Shown here one piece after another: positions 23,528 through 34,751 of a stretch of 64,000 nucleotides of DNA. The notes beneath the pieces were generated by a model, which was not told the origin of the DNA, did not search any database, and worked only from the letters and a program-made list of their open reading frames with translations. Origin of the DNA: Benincasa hispida (Eukaryota > Streptophyta > Magnoliopsida > Cucurbitales > Cucurbitaceae); the NCBI RefSeq assembly GCF_009727055.1, contig NC_052350.1, positions 36,426,795 to 36,490,794 on the forward strand. The letters run 5' to 3'. Each line of letters begins with the position of its first letter. Position 1 is the first letter of the stretch. A program made the translations under genes and the position numbers.

Positions 23528-24249
23528 TGTTGGGTTATCCTATCTTCTGTAGGCCTAATTAATCAATCTCAATCCTAAGTTGATGAAGAAATGGCTGAAG
23601 AAATCCCTATTTCTTCGGATAAAGCTATCTCTGTTTTTTCTCTCTTATTCAATAGGCACTGTTAAATCCTCGATATGTAAGTACTCGATACTCGATGAGT
23701 TTCTCTCATTACTCGATGGATTTTTCCTTCTATTCTCGATGAATTTATGTTCATTCCTCGATGGAACTCGACGATTGTTAATCTTTATTCGATCGTACTC
23801 GATGAGAATTAGTCTTTACTCGAAGTAACTTGAGGAGGAAAATTCTTGACTCGATGCTACTCGATAAGAGAAATTCCTGACTCGATGCAACTCAATACTC
23901 TAAAAACATTATGATTTGATTACAAGACTATGTTTTCGTTGATTTGCAGTGAAATAGATGAAGATTGAAAAGAAAAAGATAAAGAGAAGAAGGAACACGC
24001 AGAGTTACGTGGTTCGACTAATAAGCCTACGTCCACGGGAAGATTCTCTTTCTATCTCACTTGAAGATTGCTTACAGCAGTTGTTGTTTACAGAAAAATA
24101 GAAAGCATAATGATTCTCTCTCTCTCTCTCTCTGTTTTTTTTTTGTTCTAATCAGTGGTATATATAACACATACCATCTGACTATTACAAGATAAAGTTT
24201 GTTATGTAAACATACTAGTTGAAGAGGTATTTGAGTCACTGTTTTTACA
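23528..24249 (-). mobile_element. Family B 3' LTR
   Basis: 722 bp with TG...CA ends. It contains a CT microsatellite at about 24115-24132 and, toward its 3' end in element sense, a cluster of ACTCGATG-type motifs at about 23685-23900. It lacks two short tandem duplications present in the 5' LTR. Confidence 0.9.
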
Positions 24250-24311
24250 AATTCTCCACCTCGACTCTAATGCCTACAATCTTCTGATCTTCCTGATTCT
24301 GACCATTCTAT

Positions 24312-25421
24312 TTACCCTATATCTGGAAGTTCGAAACCAACTTGTTCTAGACATTTGATCAATTTAAGTTTTGATATTGATTTTGTCAACATGTTTGCTA
24401 CGTTCTCTGATGTGTGAACTTTTAAAATTATTATTTCCTTTGTCTCAACTTTGTCTCTGATGAAATGATAATTTATATCAATTGTTCTAGTGTGATATTG
24501 TGGATTTCTGGATAAATATACAGTACTTTTGTTGTCATAGTAAAGTCTTATCACTGTCTGACTTAATCCAAAGTCTTTTAACAATCCCTTAAACCATAAT
24601 GCCTCTTTAATTGCTTCAGTTAATGCCATATACTCAGCTTTTATTGTAGATAAAGCCACTATAGGTTGTAATGTGACTTTCCAGCTTATTAAATTAGGAC
24701 CATAAAGGAATAGATAACCTGTTAGGGACCTCCTTCTGTCTGAATCACCAACATAGTCAGCATCCATATATCCATATAGCTCTAAGTTTGGTTCAGCTGA
24801 TTTTTAATGGACTAGTCTTGAGTTTTTAGACCAAACTAAGTATCTTAGGATCCATTTAATGGCCTCCCAGTATCTCTTACCTGGGTTAGACATATACCTA
24901 GTAACAAGACTAGCTAAGTATGAGAGATCATGTCTGGTCTAAATCATTAAATACATTAGGCTTTCGACTGCTTAACTATAGGGTATAATAGACATCTGTT
25001 TTTGATGTTCTATGTCAGAATATTTAGGGGAGTTGGCTGAGGATAACTTGAAGTGTTGAGCAATAGACAAGCTTACAAGTTTAGCATCACTTAGGTTGAA
25101 TCTTTTTAGGATCACATAATAGTTAAACTAGTTGATGCTTAAGATAGACTCCTCCCTGTTCCTTAAGATCTCAATCCCTAGAACTTTGCTTGCTTCTCCC
25201 AAGTCCTTCATGTCAAACTCTCTTGTTAAGAGGTTTTTAACATGAGTTAAGTCTTCCTTGGACGTACCTGCCAATAACATGTCATCCATATATATGAGTA
25301 AGAAAACCTTGTCCTTGTGGGAACTTGTATTTACATAAACACATATGTCATTGGAACTCCTTTTGAATCCAATGCTAGATATATATAGTCATCGAACCTT
25401 CTATACAAGCACCTAGGTGAT
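24312..25421 (-). pseudogene. Family B RT C-terminal half and RNase H
   Basis: In element sense the RT catalytic box is YMDD at 25281-25292 (LLIYMDDMLLAG), followed by FDMKDLGEASKVLGIEI with a stop nearby. RNase H is almost intact at 24312-24767. It opens MDADYVGDSDRRRSLTGYLF and carries AEYMALTEAIKEALW, YYDNKS and the end MLTKSISKLKLIKCLEQVGF. Two residues are missing from the usual RTKHIDI segment, which here reads RTIDI. The N-terminal half of RT lies beyond a nested solo LTR, so the gene is split by 1.8 kb. Confidence 0.85.
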
Positions 25422-25426
25422 TGTTT

Positions 25427-27260
25427 TGTTGAGAATGTCCTAGAACTCACATTTCGTATTGAACATTCTATTTATCGATAATAATAAGTTGTTGATTTTG
25501 CATTCTATTATGAAAATCTAATAAACATATCCATGGCTATAATATGAATATTGTAACTTTATGTAGTGACATAAACAGGATCAAGTTAACAGTATATAGC
25601 CTAAATGGTCTAATAAGTATATGGATGAAATTGGATATCTCATCCTGGTAATACTATTGGATGCGGCCCACTCTGTAATTGTTACAAAGAGTTGTAAAGT
25701 ACAACAAATGATGTGATCCACATATCGTTCATGTTGAGACATGTGAGTGGGGTCATTCTATGCAATGAGTTTGCATATAGATTGGACCACGAAAATAGTC
25801 ACTTTTCTTTATAACGGCCGTTTACTGTTAAAACTGACTATTTCATTTATTAAATAACCTAAGTTAACTCGATCTTAATCTTGAGCTAGCTATGAACTCT
25901 TGTTTATTCGAGATTATCATTTGATCTACAAACGGTGAGAGTAGTCCAATAGCACTACTCAATAAGCCTCCCGAGATAAGACCGGATGAATAGCTGGAGA
26001 CATAGCCTTGCAAGATGGAATTCACTCCTACCTGATTTAGGGTTAGTAGATAGATTGTTCTCTTAAGTACTGATTTCAGGTTTTGAACAATCGAGGCCTC
26101 GCCTTCTCATGATAGAGAAAAGACTTGATTCATAGGGATTATGAATCAAAATTGTTCATTAGAGAGTCAATGAAAACTAAAGGAATAATATGTATTCATA
26201 GGGGTAAAACAGTTACCTTGACCCAGCTATGATTACGAACAACCTGTGAATGATCGACTTACTAATTATGGTTAAATAAAGTGGACATAATATATCTACA
26301 GTGAGGGGAGTTCAACCATGGGCTATAGTGGAGTGACCCATTAGTTAACGAATGAGGATTAATTCAGTCTAATGAGTTTATCTGATTAATCTCGGATCGT
26401 TGGAGCTCATGATCTGTAGGTCCGCGAGGTCCCCTTACTAGCTCGTAAATGGATAAGCTTTAGAATAGCTTGATAAGTTAATTTGAAACATTCAAATTAG
26501 AATTAAACGAAATAGGAGAATTTATATTTAAATATGATTTAAATATATGAAGATTGATTTGTGTAAAAATTAATTTAATATTTGATATTAAATTAATTAG
26601 AATTACTTAAATAATTATTTATTAATTTTATTAGTTTATTAATTTGTGAAATTAATTTTATAAAATTAATAATATTTTCAGTTTTGGAATTAAATTTGAA
26701 TTAAATGAAATCATTCGATTTTCGGAAAAATTGAAAAATTACAAAAAATGCACAAAATGGAAAAAACGGTTTTTCCATTATCCATCTTCTACTTGCTCAC
26801 ACAAACACCACTTCCATTCTACTCATTTACTCCAAGCTTGAACTACAACTCATGCAGTGATCTTCTTTGCATGTTCACCTACAATAAATAAAGAAGATTT
26901 GAGTGAATTTGAGGCATGCATTCAAAGAGATTTTACTGAAAATTTCGTGTTGAAGAAAGGGTTCTTCAAACAAGCTGGTGCAGTAAGCTTCTCCTTGTTT
27001 TTTGTTGTTGCTTTAAGCTATTCTTGAGTCCCACAACTCGTTCTAAAGCTCTAAGAGGATAGTGGGAAAGATCTTGAGGTAGTTCATTGTGTGTTTTGGA
27101 GAAGACAACTGCTGTTGATCAAGATCTTGAAGAGTTCTACAAAGGTATGACCACAAACCCTCTTATATTAGATGTGCATGTTTTAGTTTCTACCAAAATT
27201 AATGAATTCGAATGCTTATTGATCCTTGTTGCTTCCGCTGCATGTTGATACACTCTTTCA
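25427..27260 (+). mobile_element. Family C solo LTR nested in family B reverse transcriptase
   Basis: An 1834-bp insertion starting TGTTGAGAATGTCC and ending ACTCTTTCA, flanked by TGTTT (25422-25426) and TGTTA (27261-27265). The empty site is readable in the related element at about 54262-54285, where GTGATTGTTTTAGCCCATAG is continuous; this fixes the boundaries. It is a single LTR with no internal region, so it arose by recombination between two LTRs after insertion. The first bases differ from TGTTGGATTTTATG of the other copies, which shows divergence. Confidence 0.9.
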
Positions 27261-27265
27261 TGTTA

Positions 27266-27780
27266 TAGCCCATAGATTGACTTGTTGAGTAAGCAATAAA
27301 GATTCTCTTTTCCTTTAACTTTAAATCCCTTAGATTGCATCATGAAGATTGTCTTTTCTAGATATCCATGAAGGAAGGCAGTTTTCACATCTAATTGATA
27401 TAATTCTAAGTTATTTTGAACAACCAAGGATAAGAGAAGCCTTATAGAAGTTTGTTTGACAACTGGAGAGAAAATCTTTGAGTAGTTTATTCCTTCCCTT
27501 TGTGTAAACCCTTTGCAACCAATCTTGCCTTATACCTAGGTTTCTGATCATAGGATGCACCTTCTTTAAGTTTGAAAACCCATTTGGAAGCTACTGGTTT
27601 GTAACCCTTAGGCAGATGAGCTAAAGACCAATTATCATTCACATTTAGTGAATGCATTTCCTCATTCATGGCTTCTATCAAATTCCTTGCATTATAAAAA
27701 CTTGTAGCTTTTTCAAATGTTGTTGGTTCTTGGTCAGTAGGAGTCACAAAAGAATTTGAACTAAATTCATATAGTTCATT
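27266..27780 (-). pseudogene. Family B reverse transcriptase N-terminal half
   Basis: The open stretch 27487-27747 reads FYNARNLIEAMNEEMHSLNV, then NDNWSLAHLPKGYKPVASKW, VFKLKEG and YKARLVAKGLHKGKE, the classic start of copia RT. The normal KGF.Q.EG motif is changed to KGLHKGKE. A stop lies just downstream (27481-27486), then sequence encoding the polymerase fingers continues to the nested LTR. The matching half is at 24790-25421. Confidence 0.85.
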
Positions 27781-27875
27781 TCAATATATCTTGCTGGAGG
27801 GGTAATGGTTCTCCTTTGTCTATCCCTAGTTAAGGCGTACTAAATCAAGTCTGGCTGCTAATTAATAGTCTTCTC

Positions 27876-28925
27876 TTATTCCCATGTTTCTTCCTCAATT
27901 TCTCCTGTGTCACTAGGTAAGTTAGATTCTGTTGGTTGCTCAGTAGTTAACTCCACCTCAATTCCTGTGGTAGATGTCTCAGCTTCATCCTCAAGTCTCT
28001 TCTCATTTTGCATACACATCTTCTCTTCTCTAAAGGTGATGTCTCTGCTAATTATAAACTTCCTCTCCACTGGATGCCACATTTTAAATCCTTTGACTCC
28101 CTCTGTAAAGCCTACAAACATACACTTAGTGGCTCTGGCTTTCAACTTTCCCTTATTTCCGTGAACAAATCTTATACACCCAAAATCCTTAAGGTTGTCC
28201 AGATTAGAAGGATGATTAGTTCACTTTTCCTCATGGGTAAACAACTCTAGAGATGTGTGAGGGCACCTATTCAAGGTATTAATAGTGTAGGCTGTGGCTT
28301 TTGGCCAAAATTTTTCACTTAGGATAGCATCAAAAAGCAAACATCTTACCCTTTCCATTATAGTTTTGTTTAACCTCTCAGCAACCTCATTTTATTAAAG
28401 TGTGTACCTCACAGGCCTATGTGTAGTTATACCATTCTCGCTACAGTATTTGTCAAAGTCCTCATTACAAAATTCAAGCTCATTGTCAATTCTAAAATAT
28501 TTTAACCTTTTAGATGTTTGTGTTTCTATCATAGTTTTCTATTCTTTAAACTTCCCAAAGACTTGGTCCTTAGTCTTAAGGAAGTAATCCAACTTTTCCT
28601 AGAAAAGTCATCTATTAAGGTTAGAAAATACCTTAAGCCACTAAGGCTTGATGTAGTAGATGGTTCCCATAGGTCAAAATGAACATAGTCTAGTATTCCT
28701 TTGGTGGTATGCTGAGATTTTGTGAAGCTCTGTCTAGTAGTTTTCCCTAAAATGCAGTGTTCATAGAAGGAAATATTTTCACTGATCCCTTTGGGCAGTA
28801 TACTTTGTTTAGACAGTGTTTGCATCCCTTTTGCACTGATATGGGATTGTTTTTTGTACCACAAGTCTGCCTTTGTCAAGTTTTCTGTTGAAACAGTGTA
28901 GGCACTAGTCATCATCTCTACTCCT
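27876..28925 (-). pseudogene. Family B integrase
   Basis: 28529-28915 carries the zinc-binding start (LWYKKQSHISAKGMQTLSKQ, YEHCILGKTTRQSF) and the core opening DYVHFDLWEPS...YFLTLIDDFSRKSWI. In this copy the second of two zinc-binding His is retained, but one Cys reads Tyr (FYEHC). A central part at 28150-28525 is broken by stops. The C-terminal piece at 27876-28145 has MKARATKCMFVGFTEGVKGFK, the typical integrase tail. Not functional. Confidence 0.85.
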
Positions 28926-28929
28926 CTTA

Positions 28930-29340
28930 CTATACAGAGATCATTAACTTTTCACCAACCAAAACTACCTTAGAATCCTTAATTAGGATTCCATCCTTTC
29001 CTCTGCACTCACACCCAATGGAGTCAAGCATACCCAGAGATATCAAATTTCTTTTAAGTAAAGGTACATGTCTCACATTTCTAAGAAGCTTAATTGATCC
29101 ATCCTTTAGCTTTAAGGATACTGAACCAACCCCTTTGATTTTGCAGGATTCATTGTTCTCCATGTACACAGATTCTCCATCGACATCCTTGTAGGTATTA
29201 AACCATGGTCTAAAGGGTGTCATATGATAGGTACACCCAAATTCAAGTACCCAGTCATGCTTCCCAAGAGGACTTATTTGGTTGGTTTTGTTTCTAGTAG
29301 AGGCTAAAGCATTAGAATAGAAATAGGACCTTTCAACCAC
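28930..29340 (-). pseudogene. Family B protease and pre-integrase
   Basis: In element sense it reads KHDWVLEFGCTYHMTPFRPW, where working copies have LDSGCT.HMTP. Thus the catalytic D-S-G is replaced by E-F-G, which should abolish aspartic protease activity. The remainder follows the family pattern: KIKGVGSVSLKLKDGSIKLL, NVRHVPLLKRNLISLGMLD. Protease normally releases gag, integrase and RT from the polyprotein. Confidence 0.85.
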
Positions 29341-29369
29341 TGACGCTTCTGGCTGTTTTCCTTTCCGAT

Positions 29370-30135
29370 CCTTCTCTTTTTCCTGATTTTTCCATTTTAA
29401 GTTGTAGCAATCCCTAATTAGGTGTCCTTTCTTCTTATAGTAATTGCATCTCAGTTTGGTTTTTGGTTTATGCTCTTCACTAGACTGATTCTTAGTCCCT
29501 TTAGAATGATTCTGCTTGTTCTTGCACTTAAGAAATAGCCCTTCTGCATCATGTTGTTCCTTTTTTTCACTGTATAAAGCTCCAACTCCCTAGTTCTTAA
29601 TGCTGAAATAATGGCATCAGTGGTGACTGACTTTTTACAATATTTCAAGGTATTCTTTACCTCCTTATAGGTTTCGGGTAGAGAGTTCAACAAAACAAAA
29701 GCTTCATTCTCATCGCCAATCTTTTTGCCAAGGCTTTTTGAACTCAGAAACTATTTTTTTAAAATCATCCAGATTGTCTAATAGTGTTTTAGTAGAATTT
29801 ATCTTAAATGTGAAGAACCTTTCCCTTAGAAACATCTTGTTAGGCAGATCCTTAGTTGCAGAGAGACCTTCCAGCTTGACCTACATTTTGTAAGCCGTGT
29901 CTTGATCAATCACATGTCTCAAGATGCTATCACTGAGATTAAGAACTAAAGTTCCATAGGCAGTAAATTCCATATCTTTTATTTCTTGAGCTGTTAACGT
30001 AGGTGGCAGAGTCGATGGGTCTAAAAGGGCTCTATGAGCTTTCTATTGTCCAAGAATAGCCTTTATTTTGGCCTTCCACAGACCAAAATCACCCTTTTCA
30101 TCAAACTTTTCTATCTCAAATCTAGCAACAACCAT
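29370..30135 (-). pseudogene. Family B gag with altered zinc knuckle
   Basis: The most likely start is the Met at 30135, giving MVVARFEIEKFDEKGDFGLW and then KAKIKAILGQ, a normal copia gag opening, about 85 bp inside the primer site. Stops occur at several points. The C-terminal helix MLNSLPETYKEVKNTLKYCK is open at 29451-29693. The knuckle at about 29415-29458 reads CNYYKKKGHLIRDC, with the second Cys replaced by Tyr. Gag is therefore both interrupted and impaired in RNA binding. Confidence 0.85.
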
Positions 30136-30234
30136 CACTGACCTAGAAAGAATGTCGAGAACGATTTTCTTGACTATTTTAATGCTTCAAGAATGCTGAT
30201 CTTGATGATCTTCAATCGCTTTGATACCAAATTT

Positions 30235-31025
30235 TGTTGAGTTTTACTATCTTCTGTAGGCCCAACTAATCAACATCAATCCTGAGTTGATGAAGAAATG
30301 GTTGAAGAAAGCTATGTTTCTTTGAGTAAAGCTATCTCTGTTTCTTCATGTAAAGCTATCTCTGTTTTTTTCTCTCTTATTCAATAGGCACTGTTAAATC
30401 CTCGATGTATAAGTACTCGTTACTCGATGAGTTTTTGCTTGTTACTCGATGGATTTTTCCTTCTATCCTCGATGAGCTTCTGTTCTTTCCTCGATGGAAC
30501 TCGTCGAGTGTAATCTTTACTCGATCCTACTCGATGAGAATTAATCTTTAATTGAAGCAAATCGAAGAGGGAAATTCTTGATCCTACTCGATGAGAATTA
30601 ATATTTACTTGAAGTAACTCGAAGAGGGAAATTCTTGACTCGATGCTACTCGATAAGAGAAATTCATGACTCGATGCAACTCAATACTCTGAAAACGTTG
30701 TGAATTTTTTACAAGATAGTGTTTTCATTTATTTGTAGAGAAATAGATGAAGATTGAAAAGAAGAAGATAAAGAGAAGAAGAAGGAACACACAGAGTTAC
30801 GCGGTTTGGCTAATAAGCCTACGTCCGCGGAAAGATTCTCTTTCTTTCTCACTTGAAGATTGCTTACAGCAGTTGTTGTTTACAGAAAAATAGAAAATAC
30901 GATGATTATTATTATTATTTTTTTTATAAGTGGTATTTATAATACATACCATCTGACTGTTACAAGATAAAGTTTGTTATGTAAACTAAACTAGCTAAAA
31001 AGGTATTTGAGTCACTGTTTTTACA
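30235..31025 (-). mobile_element. Family B 5' LTR with two internal duplications
   Basis: 791 bp, ending (element sense) beside the tRNA primer site. Relative to the 3' LTR it has two small tandem duplications, around 30325-30370 (TAAAGCTATCTCTGTTTCTT unit) and 30525-30635 (GATCCTACTCGATGAGAATT unit). These account for the 69-bp length difference. LTRs are identical at integration, so these changes came later. Confidence 0.9.
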
Positions 31026-31256
31026 GTTTATAATAATGTATTAATCTTTACACTCAACTAAAATAATTAGAATGTTCAATATAACAAAAGAACAAGCAAC
31101 AAATGCTGATACTAATCTTGTACAATTGATGTTTTGGTGTACGCAATAGGATTATTACATGTTAATCTATTTTGCCATTCTTAGTTAAATTTTCCACACA
31201 TATGCAAAGTGGGAGTTTCACCAACTGATGAGATTCTTTCTTTTGTGCAGACCAAC
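31026..31256. other. Spacer between family B element and solo LTR
   Basis: Short AT-rich flank beginning with the GTTTA duplication of the family B element. Nothing recognised. Confidence 0.5.
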
Positions 31257-31959
31257 TGTTGGGTTATACTATCTTCTGTAGGCCTAATTAATCAAGATTA
31301 ATCCTGAGTTGATGAAGAAATGGCTGAAGAAAGCTCTATTTCTTCGGGTAAAGCCATATCTGTTTTTCTATCTTATTCGATAGGCACTGTTAAATCCTCG
31401 ATGTGTAAGTATTCGTTACTCGATGAGTTTCTGCTCGTTACTCGATGGATTTTTCCTTTTATCCTCGTTGAGTTTCTATTCTTTCCTTGATTGAACTTGA
31501 TGAGTGTTAATCGTTACTTGATCCTACTTGATGAGAATTAATCTTTACTCGAAGCAATTCGAAGAGGGAAATTCTTGACTTAATGCTACTCGATAGAGAA
31601 ATTCGTGACTCGATGCAACTCGATATTCTAAAAACGTTGTGATTTTATTCCAAGATCATGTTTTCGTTGATTTGCAGAGAAATAGATGAAGATTGAAAAT
31701 AAGAAGATAAAGAGAAGAAGAAGAAACACACAGAGTTATGTGGTTTGGCTAATAAGCCTATGTCCACGAGAAGATTCTCTTTCCTTCTCACTTAAAGATT
31801 GCTCACAACAGTTGTAGTTTAAAGAAAAATAGAAAGTACTCCTTTTTTTTCTATTCTGATTAGTGATATTTATAACACATACTATCTGACTGTTATAAGA
31901 TAAAGTTTGTTATGTAAACTAAACTAGCTGAAGAGGTATTTGAGTCACTGTTTTTTACA
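31257..31959 (-). mobile_element. Family B solo LTR
   Basis: 703 bp running (plus strand) from TGTTGGGTTATACTATC to GTCACTGTTTTTTACA, matching both LTRs of the neighbouring family B element. Flanks are CCAAC (31252-31256) and CTAAC (31960-31964), a 5-bp duplication with one change. No internal sequence adjoins it on either side, so it is a solo LTR and not part of the 23528-31025 element. Confidence 0.85.
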
Positions 31960-32221
31960 CTAACCCTTGCACTATTTTTGGAGATAAGACCTTCACTCCA
32001 AATTTTACTTCGAGTTTAACTTTCGAGGAGGGCACAATAGTCTAACTACTAAATCTTTGTGTTATCTCTTTATTACCAATACCTTTTAACATGTCTTTTT
32101 TATATTTTTGTGCCTGTAATCTCATTGATACCTCCGTAAGTGAGCTAACTTCTGATCTTGTTTGTCTAGATTAATTAATGAGCTTAAATATTTATATTTG
32201 TAGAAAGTTGAGCATTACATA
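31960..32221. other. Spacer between solo LTRs
   Basis: About 260 bp of unassigned sequence starting with the CTAAC flank of the family B solo LTR and ending with the ACATA flank of the family C LTR. No gene. Confidence 0.4.
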
Positions 32222-32290
32222 TGTTGGATTTTATGTCCTAAAACCTGTAGTTTGTAAATTAATAAACATATTCTGTTTTGTTTTTCGATA

Positions 32291-33390
32291 AAAATGTTAT
32301 TGAAATTGTAATCTTGAATCCAATAAACTATGTTACTCAGGCTATTTAATGTAGTTTGAACTTTATGTAGTGACATAAATGTGGATCAAGTTCAAATATA
32401 TAGCCAAAATGGTCTATAGTATATGAATAAGGTTGGACGCCTTGTTCTGGGGACACTATGGATGCGACCTACTTTGTAGTTAGTACAAACGATGTGATCC
32501 TAAATCGTTCATATAGAGATATGTGAGTAGGGGCATCCTATGCAATGAGTTTGCATAAGACTGGTCCATGAAATAGTCACTTTTTACGTTCTAAATGCCA
32601 TTTTATGTATAAAACTGACTATTTCGTTAATTGATGACCTAGGTAGGTCATCAATTAACTTAATCTTAATCTTGAGCTAACTATGAACTCCTGTTTACTC
32701 GGAATTATCCTTAGATCTGCATAAGTGAGGGCAACTCATTATCGCTGGCTCAATAATCCTCCATTTCAGGGGTAAGATCAGGTGCATAGCTGGGAACATA
32801 GGGTGCAAGACGGAATTCACTCCTACCCATTATAGGGATAGTAGATAAAATTGTTATTGAAATTGTAATCTTAAATCCAATAAACTAAGGTCCTGAGACT
32901 ATTTAATGTAGTGACATAAATGTGGATCAAGTTCAAATATATAGCCAAAATGGTCTATATTATGTGAATAAGATTGGACGCCTTGTTTTGGGGACACTAT
33001 GGATACGACCCACTTTGTAGTTAGTACAAACGATGTGATCCTGAATCGTTCATATAGAGATATGTGAGTGGGGGCATCCTATGCAATGAGTTTGCATAAG
33101 ACTGATCCATGAAATAGTCATTTTTTACGTTCTAAATGCCGTTTTATGTATAAAACTGACTATTTCGTAAATTGATGACCTAGGTAGGTCATCAATTAAC
33201 TTAATCTTAATCCTGAGCTAAATATGAACTCCTGTTTACTCGAAATTATCCTTAGATCTGCATAGGTGAGGGCAACTCATTATCGCTGGCCCAATAATCC
33301 TCCCATTTCAGGGGTAAGATCAGGTGGATAGCTGGGAACATAGGGTGCAAGACGAAATTCACTCCTACCCATTATAGGGATAGTAGATAA
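32291..33390 (+). repeat. Tandem duplication, ~555-bp unit, inside LTR
   Basis: Unit one (about 32291-32848) and unit two (about 32849-33390) both run from TGTTATTGAAATTGTAATCT to GGGATAGTAGATAA and are about 95% identical by eye. Unit two lacks a short TTTGAACTTTATGTAG stretch. The copy at 63002-64000 has only one unit, so the duplication is specific to this insertion. Confidence 0.85.
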
Positions 33391-33993
33391 GTTGTTCCCT
33401 TTAGTACTGAATCCAGGTCTTGAACAAGGGGCCCCACCCTCTCCTTGGCCCAAGAGAGGTTCGGTTTATAGGTTGGACCTTAAACCAATTGTTCATTAGA
33501 GGATCAGTGGAACTTAAGGAACAAAATGTAGTCTTGAGGGTAAAACGGTTTTTATGTCCTAGTCGAGATTACGAACAACCTGTGAAGGATTAGCTTACTA
33601 ATCATGGTTATATCATATGAACACAAATATATCTATAGTGAGGGGAGTGCAACTATGGGACTATAGTGGAATGACATGTGAGTTAACTAATGTTGATTAG
33701 CTTCGTCTAAAGAGTTTAGCCAGCTAATCTCGGATCGTTGGAGTCCATGATCTATAGGTCCATTAGGTTCCCCTACTAACTCATATAGAATAAACTTAGA
33801 ACAGTATGATAAAATAATTCGAATTGTTCGAATTAGGTGAAGAGAGAGAAACTGGCAAGTATATGTGATATAGTGGTCGGTTTTTCAGTTTAGAGATACA
33901 GCTTTAATATTTAAATGTGATTTAAATATCAAGAATATGAATACATTCATATTCGGAAGCTCGAAAATAGTGGAAATGATCAAAGATATAAAA

Positions 33994-34044
33994 AGTCAAA
34001 TAGTTGACTTTTGACTTTGACTTTGAAAAGTCAAACTTTGACCG
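33994..34044. promoter_or_regulatory. Cluster of six TTGAC (W-box core) motifs in LTR
   Basis: TTGAC or its complement GTCAA occurs at 33995, 34004, 34011, 34017, 34030 and 34038. A second group lies at about 34115-34200. TTGAC is the core of the WRKY-factor W-box. The position is in the later part of the LTR. Binding is inference; the simple AT/GTCAA-rich sequence could also be chance slippage. Confidence 0.4.
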
Positions 34045-34751
34045 ACCTTATATTCAAATGTGATTTGAATTTCGAGAAAATGAATGCGGACTTATGATTG
34101 GGAGTTCAAAATTAGTCAACACAGAAAAAATCATAAAAAGTCAAAATGTTGACTTTTAGGTCAAAGTTTGGCTTTGACAAAATGATTATTTTGCCCTTTG
34201 ACTAAAGTTAGTGGGAAAATACAAACTTTTGTTGGATAATTCCACTAAGAAGATAGTGGGCTAGGTATTGGCTTATAGTGGAGACATTAAGCCTACTTAG
34301 ATAGTGGATTCTAGGTATTGGGTTTTTATGAATTTGTTACATGCAATTTTGCATGACCCTTTTCTATAAATATGAGCTTTTCAATTTGGATTAAAAACTT
34401 TTGCCACTTTTACCAAAATAGTTTTCAAAATTGGGCTGAAAAATAAAACCAAAACCGAACCCAAATTCCATCTTTTTTTCCATCTCTTTCTCTCTTTTGG
34501 GTTCTTCATCCATCGGGTGCCACAACTCGGTTCTGAGTAGGATAGTAGGTCAGCTCTAGTGGTAGTCCGGAAGAGTTCGGTTCGAGATTCAGCAAGGAAA
34601 AGCATTTCGGGAGCTACAAAGTTTGTATTACATCCCTTTTTAATTTACTATTTTTTCCTTCATTGGCATGCTTTTTTCCTTTAAATTAAAAGCAATTAGA
34701 GTGTAATTAGATCCTTATTCCGCTGCGTATGTCTCGTGTTCCATCAACATG

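Larger units (their letters stand above)
23528..31025 (-). mobile_element. Complete family B Ty1/copia element with GTTTA duplication
   Basis: Both LTRs are present: 23528-24249 (3' LTR in element sense) and 30235-31025 (5' LTR). They start TGTAAAAACAGTGACTC and end AACCCAACA or the mutated AAACTCAACA. GTTTA flanks the element at 23523-23527 and 31026-31030. A polypurine GAGGTGGAGAATT abuts the 3' LTR. A primer-binding site reading TTGGTATCAAAGCG in element sense abuts the 5' LTR at about 30217-30230. Internal gag-pol is complete in order but carries stops, frameshifts and a solo LTR at 25427-27260. This is the best-defined element in the window. Confidence 0.93.
32222..34746 (+). mobile_element. 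Family C LTR with internal duplication
   Basis: Starts TGTTGGATTTTATGTCC and ends GTGTTCCATCA, flanked by ACATA (32217-32221) and ACATG (34747-34751), one mismatch. Neither gag-pol nor a primer site follows, so it is best read as a solo LTR. Its 2525 bp includes a ~555-bp tandem duplication; without it the length is close to the 1834-bp copy at 25427. It carries a cluster of TTGAC motifs at 33994-34044. Confidence 0.75.
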
